11,622 nt of DNA from Actinomycetota bacterium. Lineage in GTDB: Bacteria > Actinomycetota > Actinomycetes > S36-B12. Each line of letters begins with the position of its first letter. The stretch's first letter is position 1. Under the pieces are notes generated by a model, which made no database searches, was not told where the DNA came from, and saw nothing but the letters and a program-made list of their open reading frames with translations. The stretch is taken from the NCBI GenBank assembly GCA_016870425.1, contig VGBQ01000065.1, forward strand, positions 1 to 11,622. The letters run 5' to 3'. The translations under genes and the position numbers were made by a program. Shown here in pieces: positions 1-5,843 of this stretch.

Positions 1-922
1 CGCCCATGGGTCCCTCATTGGCGAGGACACCGGCGGTGGTGTACACCACGCCCTCGGCGGTCTCACCGAGCGCGAGCGTGGTGGGCGAGTCGATGCCATC
101 CGTGCCAAGCACCGGCGTGTTGATGCCCGCGCCGCGAATCGCCTTGAGGAATGTCGGGAAATCAGGCTCGTAGGCCGGCGTCATGATGACGTCGGGAGCC
201 GGATTCAGGGCCTTGATCTCGTCGGCGATGACGTTGAAGTTGGGCTGGCCCATGGTGTAAGTGCCCTCTCCCACGATGGTTCCACCGTTGGAGGTGAAGG
301 CCTCAGCGAAGTAGCGCGGGAGGTTGGACGTGTAGGCGCTGTCGGGCGAGCCCAGGGTGTAGGCCGTCGTGTAGCCCTGCTGGGTCGCGTAGTTGGCGAG
401 GACTCGCGCCTGGGCGTTGTCGCCGAAGGCGTTGGAGAACATGAACTCGCCCACGGCGACGGGCAGGACCGGTGAGGAACCGAACCAGGACATCGCGGGG
501 ACCTGGGCTTCCTGTGCCAGCTGACCGGCCGCGATGGAGGGATCAGCGTCACCCGGGGTAATAAGGAAGCTGATCCCCTCGCCCAGGAGCTCGGCAGCCA
601 CGGTCGCCGACTGCGCGGCATCCGAGCGGGTGTCCTTGACGATGGTCTCGACGGGGAATTTCCCATCGATACCTCCAGCCGCGTTGACCTCATCGACCCA
701 GATGTCAAAGCCCTCCAGGCTGGGCACGTCGACGTAGGCCAGACCACCGGTCTGGCCGGTGGCGACACCGACCTTGACGGTGCACGCCTCGCCGGCAGGA
801 GCCGCATCGCTGGATGCGGCGGAGTCGGATGAGCCGGAGGAGCCGCATGCAGCCAGCAAGAGTGTTCCTGCTGCCACTGCAATCAGGGCTCCGGTCACCC
901 TTCGGTGATGTGAGCGATTCAT
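1..922 (-). CDS. Branched-chain amino acid-type ABC transporter substrate-binding lipoprotein (LivJ/LivK family), 3' part cut by window edge
   Basis: This is the periplasmic-binding-protein component of a HAAT (Liv) ABC importer. It captures an amino acid or amide-like ligand outside the membrane and delivers it to the permease. The visible 307 residues begin MNRSHHRR, followed by a hydrophobic stretch and a lipobox LLLAAC with the lipidated Cys at residue 26, then a Ser/Gly/Ala-rich linker. The mature part shows Peripla_BP_6 features: KVGVATGQTG at the start, an NAAGGIDG motif, then KDTRSDAAQSATVAAELL and ITPGDADPSIAAG. The family is usually about 390-420 residues, so roughly 90-110 are missing past position 1. 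The ATG at 920-922 overlaps the stop of the upstream permease/ATPase gene (ATGA), so translation is probably coupled. The ligand cannot be read from sequence; the neighbouring PLP enzymes suggest an amino compound other than Leu/Ile/Val. Confidence 0.93.
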   Translation of the reverse strand, partial: MNRSHHRRVTGALIAVAAGTLLLAACGSSGSSDSAASSDAAPAGEACTVKVGVATGQTGGLAYVDVPSLEGFDIWVDEVNAAGGIDGKFPVETIVKDTRSDAAQSATVAAELLGEGISFLITPGDADPSIAAGQLAQEAQVPAMSWFGSSPVLPVAVGEFMFSNAFGDNAQARVLANYATQQGYTTAYTLGSPDSAYTSNLPRYFAEAFTSNGGTIVGEGTYTMGQPNFNVIADEIKALNPAPDVIMTPAYEPDFPTFLKAIRGAGINTPVLGTDGIDSPTTLALGETAEGVVYTTAGVLANEGPMG

Positions 923-2748
923 TGGGTGTTCCTTTCTGTGCCGGTGGCACCGGTCTCTTGCGCGGCTGAGGGATCGGATTCCCTCCAGCCTAAATATGCT
1001 GCGGCTACCTCGGGTTGGTCGAGGACCGCCTGTGGCTCGCCATGGGCGAGGACCTTCCCGTAGTCAAGGACGGTCAGGCTGTCGCACGCCGATCGAATCA
1101 GCGCGACATCGTGGTCGATGAGGAGCATCCCGACGCCCGTCGTCGCGAGGATCGTCTCCAATTGGCCCAGGAGTTCGCGCGACTCGGCTGGGTTCATGCC
1201 TGCTGCAGGCTCATCGAGGAGGAGGACTCGGGGATTGAGAGCGAGAGCGCGGCTGATCTCGACGCGGCGCTGGTCACCGTAGGGGAGTTCGACGGCGAGG
1301 CGATTGCCATGTTGCGCGACCCCGAGGACGCCTAGGATCTGCACGGCACGCTGGTCGGCGTCGTGCGGTGACATGCCTGCGGAAATGCACGACACGGTGA
1401 CGTTGTCGAGCACCGTGAGCTCGCGGAAGAGCCGCATGGTCTGGAACGTTCGACCCAGGCCCTTGCGCGCCCGTCGCCAGACCGGTGTCCCGGCGATGTC
1501 CTCTCCGGCGAGGGTGAGGCGCGCCTCCTCTGGCTTGGTGATGCCGGTGACGCAGTTGACGAAAGTGGATTTGCCCGAGCCGTTGGGGCCGATGAGTCCC
1601 ATCACGCGTTGGGCCTCGACATCCACTGACACGTGGTTGAGGGCCACGAGGCCGGAGAAGTTCTTGACCAGGTCGTCGGCACGCAGCACCGTCTGACCCG
1701 GATCCTCGTTGCGCACTGGCAGCGCAGTTGCGGCATCCGCATCCGGAGGGGTGGGGCTCTTGCGGTACGCGAGGTGCTCTTCTGGCTCGCGGAAGCCGAG
1801 AATGCCCTGCGGGCGGAAGTAGAGCGTCAGAAGGATGATGATGGCGAGGCCCGCGTTGGTGAGACCGAAGAACTCGTTGGCATCGCCGACCCGGCGGAGC
1901 GCTTCGACGACAAGCGTGACGACGAATGCTCCAACGATTCCGCCTGCCACGGACCCAGATCCCCCGACGATGAGCATGGTCAGCAGGGTCAGGGTCAGGG
2001 TGAAGTAGAAGTCCTTGGGCGAGAATGCCCCGAGCAGGCCGGCGTACGCCGCTCCCATAGCGCCGGCGACCGCCGACGACACGATCCAGCCGATCAGCCG
2101 GGCGTACTGCACGCGCACGCCGGCGCTCGATGCAGCCAGGGCATCATCGCGCGACGCCCGCAGGTGGATGCCGATCCGGGAGTCGCGGAACAGGCGCGCG
2201 ACGATCACGGCAAGGATCGCGATGCTGCCAGCGACGAAGATGGTTGTATAGCGAGGCACCCCGTAGAAGGTTTGGCTGCCTCGAGTGAAGGGCTCGGCGC
2301 CCACCATCACTCCGTGCAGGATGATGAGCACGGCGAGTGTCGCGATAGAAGCAGCGTCACCGAGCCGCGCGATCACCAGTCCTGAGATCACTCCCACGAT
2401 GGTCGCGGCGAGGACACCGCCCAGCATGGCCGCGATGATCGGGAGCTCGATTTGCTGCAAAGGCTCCGGCAGCAGCGGCAGCGACGTCGCCTTGATCGCG
2501 GCGGGCATGGCCAGGATGCCGGTCGTGTAGGCGGCGACACCGACGAAACCGACGTGGCCAAAGCTGAGGATGCCGCTATTGCCGCTGAAGATCTGCAGGG
2601 CCATGACCCCGGTCAGGAGCACGAGCGATGTCGTCACGAGCAATTGTGTGGCGGACGGAAGCGTGCTTCCGACCATGGTGATGACCAGCAGGATGATGAC
2701 CCACAGGCCGATGGAGGCGAGGGTGCGCCCCCGTCGCGTCGACATCAT
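919..2748 (-). CDS. Fused Liv-type ABC permease and ATPase (LivM-LivG in one chain)
   Basis: This 609-residue protein joins two normally separable importer subunits. Residues 1-320 are a LivM-type integral membrane permease: several hydrophobic spans, the family motif GNSGILSFGHVGF at 56-68, AAYTTG at 72-77, and the C-terminal FRPQGILG at 311-318. After a charged, Pro/Asp/Ala-rich linker (about 321-352) comes a LivG-type ATPase. It has Walker A GPNGSGKST (387-395), Q-loop TFQ with Gln436, an LPYGDQRR signature (488-495), Walker B LLLDEP (509-514) and switch His546. All ATPase motifs are intact. The start is the first ATG of a tandem ATGATG at 2748, whose ATGA overlaps the stop of the class V enzyme gene. 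The stop overlaps the start of the binding-protein gene. LivM-LivG fusions occur in other bacteria. The partner permease LivH and second ATPase LivF are not in the window and are expected to the left. Confidence 0.93.
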   Translation of the reverse strand: MMSTRRGRTLASIGLWVIILLVITMVGSTLPSATQLLVTTSLVLLTGVMALQIFSGNSGILSFGHVGFVGVAAYTTGILAMPAAIKATSLPLLPEPLQQIELPIIAAMLGGVLAATIVGVISGLVIARLGDAASIATLAVLIILHGVMVGAEPFTRGSQTFYGVPRYTTIFVAGSIAILAVIVARLFRDSRIGIHLRASRDDALAASSAGVRVQYARLIGWIVSSAVAGAMGAAYAGLLGAFSPKDFYFTLTLTLLTMLIVGGSGSVAGGIVGAFVVTLVVEALRRVGDANEFFGLTNAGLAIIILLTLYFRPQGILGFREPEEHLAYRKSPTPPDADAATALPVRNEDPGQTVLRADDLVKNFSGLVALNHVSVDVEAQRVMGLIGPNGSGKSTFVNCVTGITKPEEARLTLAGEDIAGTPVWRRARKGLGRTFQTMRLFRELTVLDNVTVSCISAGMSPHDADQRAVQILGVLGVAQHGNRLAVELPYGDQRRVEISRALALNPRVLLLDEPAAGMNPAESRELLGQLETILATTGVGMLLIDHDVALIRSACDSLTVLDYGKVLAHGEPQAVLDQPEVAAAYLGWRESDPSAAQETGATGTERNTQ

Positions 2749-3989
2749 GAGGGCGCTCCCGCGATATCGGCGAGAGCAGAGACACAGCGTTCGATCTCGT
2801 CATGCGTGGCGTAGTGAGCAAAGCCGAGCCGCAGAATTCCCTCCTCCAGGGGCACCCCGAGGCTCTGCATCACGCCCTGCGCATAGAAGTTGCCGTTCCA
2901 GGCGAAGATCCCGCGCGCATCCAGGTCCCGTGCGGCCTGCGCGGGCGCGACTCCCTCGATGGCCAGCCCAAAGGTGCAGACTCGATCGTCAACACCCGCA
3001 GGTCCGTGCAGGCGAATCCGTGACACGCCGGCGATCCCATCGAGGAATGTCCGTGCGAGAGAGCGCTCGTGATCGCCGATCAGCGAGTAGGCGCGGTCGA
3101 GTGCCTCGCTCGTTTCCTCACCACCGCCGATTCCTGCGAGATAGCTCACCGCGGCGCGGAAGCCAGCAATCGCCTCGTGGGAGAGGGTGCCGGTCTCGAA
3201 GCGGTGCCCTGGTGGCTCCATGCCCGCGGGCCTGACGCGATCGGGGCGCAGCGAGGGGATCAGTGCCGGGCGCACCCACGCGATACCCAGATGGGGGCCG
3301 AAGAACTTGTAGGGCGAGCACAGGAGCACATCGCAGTAGAGCGCCTCGACGTCGATCCGTCGATGCGGGGCGTAGGCCACGGCATCAGCGACGGCAAGGG
3401 CGCCGGCCCGATGGGCAAGGTCTGCGATGGCACGAGCGGGTGTCACTGTGCCGACAGCATTGGATGCGAGTGTGTAGGCCACCACGCGTGTGCGTGAGGT
3501 GATCGTCGCGCGCAAGTTGTCGAGGTCGATGTCAAGCTCGGGCGTCACGTTGACGATGCTGAGTTCGAGGCCTAAGTCCTCGGCGAGGATCCACCAGGGC
3601 GACACATTGGCGTCATGGTCCAGCCGCGTGACGACGATGTGGTCGCCGGGTCGAAGTGTGCGACCAATAGCCCGAGACAGACTGAAGTTGAGCGTGGTCA
3701 TGTTCTGCCCGAAGGCGATCCCGTCCGGGTCACCGCCCACGAAGTGGCCGGCGTCGATCCGCGCAGCCCTGATCATGTCGTCCGTCTCCCGCGTCGCGGC
3801 GAACCCGCCCTCGATGTTCGAGTTGTGCCAGACGAGGTAGTCGCCCATCGCCTCCACGACGGATCGCGGCACCTGTGTCCCGCCGGGGGCATCGGCGTAG
3901 ATGACCGGAGTGCCACCCGCTGTCGTGCGGGACAGGGCCGGGAAGTCCGCGCGTAGCGCGGTGACGTCGAGGGAGGTTGCGATTGCCAT
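2745..3989 (-). CDS. Class V PLP-dependent enzyme, cysteine-desulfurase-like (VC1184-type subfamily)
   Basis: This is a 414-residue fold-type I PLP enzyme of the aminotransferase class V superfamily. Visible landmarks are YADAPGGTQVP (31-41), NSNIEGGFAATRETDDM (56-72), TRLDHDANVSPW (121-132) with His125 placed to stack on the cofactor, Asp202 in ADAVAYAPHRRID for the pyridine nitrogen, and the Schiff-base lysine K228 in CSPYKFFGPH. LRLGFAHY (386-393) near the C terminus fits the carboxylate-binding region. The pattern resembles the group named cysteine desulfurase-like, VC1184 subfamily. The loop where true SufS-type desulfurases carry the persulfide cysteine reads WNGNFYAQG here, with no Cys, so sulfur transfer looks unlikely; a lyase, epimerase or aminotransferase reaction is more plausible (inference). 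Its ATG forms TGATG with the stop of the upstream gene, and its own stop overlaps the permease gene, so it belongs to the transporter operon. The exact substrate is unknown. Confidence 0.9.
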   Translation of the reverse strand: MAIATSLDVTALRADFPALSRTTAGGTPVIYADAPGGTQVPRSVVEAMGDYLVWHNSNIEGGFAATRETDDMIRAARIDAGHFVGGDPDGIAFGQNMTTLNFSLSRAIGRTLRPGDHIVVTRLDHDANVSPWWILAEDLGLELSIVNVTPELDIDLDNLRATITSRTRVVAYTLASNAVGTVTPARAIADLAHRAGALAVADAVAYAPHRRIDVEALYCDVLLCSPYKFFGPHLGIAWVRPALIPSLRPDRVRPAGMEPPGHRFETGTLSHEAIAGFRAAVSYLAGIGGGEETSEALDRAYSLIGDHERSLARTFLDGIAGVSRIRLHGPAGVDDRVCTFGLAIEGVAPAQAARDLDARGIFAWNGNFYAQGVMQSLGVPLEEGILRLGFAHYATHDEIERCVSALADIAGAPS

Positions 3990-4816
3990 CAGCCAGCCAC
4001 GCCCTCGGGGCGGTAGGGCGTGCCGTTGTCCCAGAGGATCGCCTCGAGGCCGACAGTGGACACCAGTGCCGTGACGTCATCGACCCTGTCTGTCGGGACG
4101 AAGACGAGCATGCCACCGAAGAATTCCGAGTGATCGCGTCGCAGCGAAGCGGCCATCGCGTCAAAGGGCTGGTAGTGAATTCCCGCCTGTCCGATCGTGG
4201 GATAGGTGTCGGCGCATATGGCGAGGCTCCCGCCCGGGCCGTCGATCCACCCCAGTACGCCGATGAAGTGACCGACGTCCCACTCCACTGGCGGACTCGC
4301 TGCGTCACCATCAGCGAGGTACCCCAGAAGGTCCGCAGGACTCGCGTGTGAGTTCCACAGCGCGCGAGTAGCGCTGTTGGCGATGACCAGCAGGTCGCAG
4401 TCGAGCGCGGCGAGGCCGGTCAACAGGGCGCTGACCCGCGCAGCCGACCAGTCACCGCTGACCGGCACGGCCGCGAAACGCCCGTCGGAGAGCCGGCTCG
4501 TGGCGACCATGAGGCCTTCGGAAGCCGTCCCCGAATCGATGTCGGGATCGTCGGTGCGGGGAAGCTCGAGCACGTAGTCGTCCCGGCCCGGATGCCCCGG
4601 GGGGAGGGAATCCGCAGTCTGGACCGCACTCAGCAGGGAGCTTGCCGCCAGCCCGACGTGGTCCTGCTCGAGGCTGGCTCCGGCGAAGGCACGCAGGGCC
4701 AGGGTGACCCAGAAGGCGCCGCACAACTCGTTCTTCTGGGGCATTTCCCGCTGGTGCTCCTGCAGGATCGCGCGCGCCCCGGGGAGCAGCGTGCCCGTGA
4801 ACGACAGGTCAGGCAT
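3989..4816 (-). CDS. Conserved hypothetical protein with possible C39/papain-like Cys-His-Asp site, first gene of transporter operon
   Basis: I do not recognise a characterised function for this 275-residue soluble protein, which has no signal peptide or membrane span. One feature stands out. MPQKNELCGAFW (25-36) spaces Gln27 five residues before Cys32, followed by an Ala/Leu-rich helix, as in papain-like and C39-type cysteine peptidases (oxyanion Gln, nucleophile Cys at a helix start). Far downstream, GHFIGVLGW (His183) followed by ICADTYPTIG (Asp203) matches the HxxxVxG...D strand pattern that supplies the catalytic His and Asp in C39-like folds. A Gln27/Cys32/His183/Asp203 tetrad is therefore plausible, but this is inference from spacing only. 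The long central insert is unusual for a bare C39 domain. The ATG at 4816 has AAGG about 9 nt upstream. Its stop overlaps the next start by one base (TGATG), so it is co-translated with the PLP enzyme. It could be an amidase or peptidase acting on the imported compound or a conjugate. Confidence 0.82.
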   Translation of the reverse strand: MPDLSFTGTLLPGARAILQEHQREMPQKNELCGAFWVTLALRAFAGASLEQDHVGLAASSLLSAVQTADSLPPGHPGRDDYVLELPRTDDPDIDSGTASEGLMVATSRLSDGRFAAVPVSGDWSAARVSALLTGLAALDCDLLVIANSATRALWNSHASPADLLGYLADGDAASPPVEWDVGHFIGVLGWIDGPGGSLAICADTYPTIGQAGIHYQPFDAMAASLRRDHSEFFGGMLVFVPTDRVDDVTALVSTVGLEAILWDNGTPYRPEGVAG

Positions 4817-4955
4817 GCGGGCAGCCTTGATGTTGGACTTGTTTCTGTCAAGGACTTTTTCCGGATTGTATGTAACGAATCCACCATCGGTGGCATCCTG
4901 CTCGTGTGGAGACGTCTGCGCCCGCGGGGTCCCGCCCCCCAGCCAGGATGGACCT
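4817..4955. promoter_or_regulatory. Divergent promoter region with two dyads, likely RpiR-family operator
   Basis: This 139-bp spacer separates the minus-strand transporter operon from the plus-strand rpiR-type operon. It holds GGATT (4863-4867), ten bases, then AATCC (4878-4882): a 20-bp dyad. Directly adjacent is CCACC-ATC-GGTGG (4881-4893), a perfect 5-bp inverted repeat. On the minus strand, TACAAT (4870-4865) matches a -10 box at five of six positions and lies inside the first dyad, although its -35 is weak. It would put transcription start about 40 nt before the 275-aa gene. I see no convincing plus-strand promoter. A regulator bound at the dyads could control both operons. RpiR-family proteins are known to bind inverted repeats next to their own genes; that this one does so here is inference. 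Confidence 0.5.
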
Positions 4956-5843
4956 ATGACCGCACAGCAGGCGTCCCCCGACGACGTCCAAGCCCTCTCG
5001 GCTCAGCTCCTCGAGCGCATGGACGAATTCACCGCCAGCGAGCGGAGCGTTGCCCGGGTGATCTTGACCGACTACCCGATGTCCGCCCTGGATTCAATCG
5101 CCTCGCTGGCATCCAAGGCATCCGTGAGTCCGCCCACGGTGCTGCGCCTCGTGGCCAAGCTTGGCTTCTCCGGTTGGCCCCAGTTCCAGTCAGTGTTGCG
5201 GGACGAGGTGTCGCAGCGGCTGGCCTCACCCCTGGCGCTCTACGACCAGCGTCGCGTCACGCGACAACTGTCGGGCAGCGAGCACGCTGAGGACACCTTC
5301 ATGCGTGCGCTGGAGACTTCTTTCGCGCGCCTCAAGGGAGACGTGGTCGACGAGGCCGTGCGCGCGCTCACCGACCCGAAGGCGCGCATCCACGTGGTCG
5401 GCGGTCGCTTCTCCACGGCTCTGGCCGTCTACTTCGCGACGCACCTGCAGATGCTCCGCTCCCATGTGTCCACCGTGTCCGAGATCCCCATTCACCGGAG
5501 CAATGCCCTGCTCGACATGGGCCGCAATGACATCGTCGTGGCCCTTGACTTCCGTCGCTACCAGCGCGACACCATCGAGTTCGGTGTCGCTGCGGCTGCG
5601 ATGGGGGCTCGGATCATCCTCTTCACGGACCCGTGGCTTTCTCCACTCGTCAACAGCGCCAAGACAGTGATCACCGTCGAGACGACCTCGCCCTCACCGT
5701 TCGACTCCTTCGTCTCTGCTCTCGGTGTGCTCGAGCTGCTCATCCACCGCATTGCCGAATCCGTAGGCGAGGAGTCGCTGGCGCGCATGAAGGCGCTGGA
5801 TGAGCTGAATCAAGACCTCATGGTCGGAGGCCGCGAGCAGTGA
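4956..5843 (+). CDS. RpiR-family transcriptional regulator (HTH-SIS)
   Basis: This is a 295-residue MurR/RpiR regulator. Residues 1-85 form the HTH_6 DNA-binding domain: FTASERSVARVILTDYP (25-41), then SIASLASKASVSPPTVLRL (47-65) containing the recognition helix, and KLGFSGWPQFQSVLRDEV. Residues about 125-270 form a SIS sugar/phosphoester-binding domain with HVVGGRFSTALA (146-157), DMGRNDIVVALDFRRYQRDT (187-206) and FTDPWLSPL. RpiR regulators usually sense phosphorylated intermediates; a phosphorylated product of the downstream kinase domain would be a natural effector (inference). The ATG at 4956 was chosen because AGGA lies 7 nt upstream and the protein then begins at the usual distance before the HTH. 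A longer in-frame extension from 4704 would lie antisense to the divergent gene and lacks family similarity. The stop overlaps the GTG start of the fusion gene (GTGA), giving a two-gene operon. Confidence 0.93.
   Translation: MTAQQASPDDVQALSAQLLERMDEFTASERSVARVILTDYPMSALDSIASLASKASVSPPTVLRLVAKLGFSGWPQFQSVLRDEVSQRLASPLALYDQRRVTRQLSGSEHAEDTFMRALETSFARLKGDVVDEAVRALTDPKARIHVVGGRFSTALAVYFATHLQMLRSHVSTVSEIPIHRSNALLDMGRNDIVVALDFRRYQRDTIEFGVAAAAMGARIILFTDPWLSPLVNSAKTVITVETTSPSPFDSFVSALGVLELLIHRIAESVGEESLARMKALDELNQDLMVGGREQ

Noticed and set aside
1983..2000. Tandem GGGTCA heptad-like repeat
   Set aside because: It lies in the permease coding sequence and encodes the hydrophobic TLTLTLLT stretch of a membrane span. 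No independent role is needed.
1633..2385. 250-aa plus-strand open frame opposite the permease/ATPase gene
   Set aside because: Its charged, low-complexity composition with no domain is the usual antisense shadow of a GC-rich gene. The minus strand carries unmistakable LivM and LivG motifs.
4846..4851. Perfect TTGACA -35 hexamer on the minus strand upstream of the 275-aa gene
   Set aside because: At 16-18 nt spacing the downstream hexamers are AAGGCT-like and overlap the ribosome-binding site, so no -10 fits.
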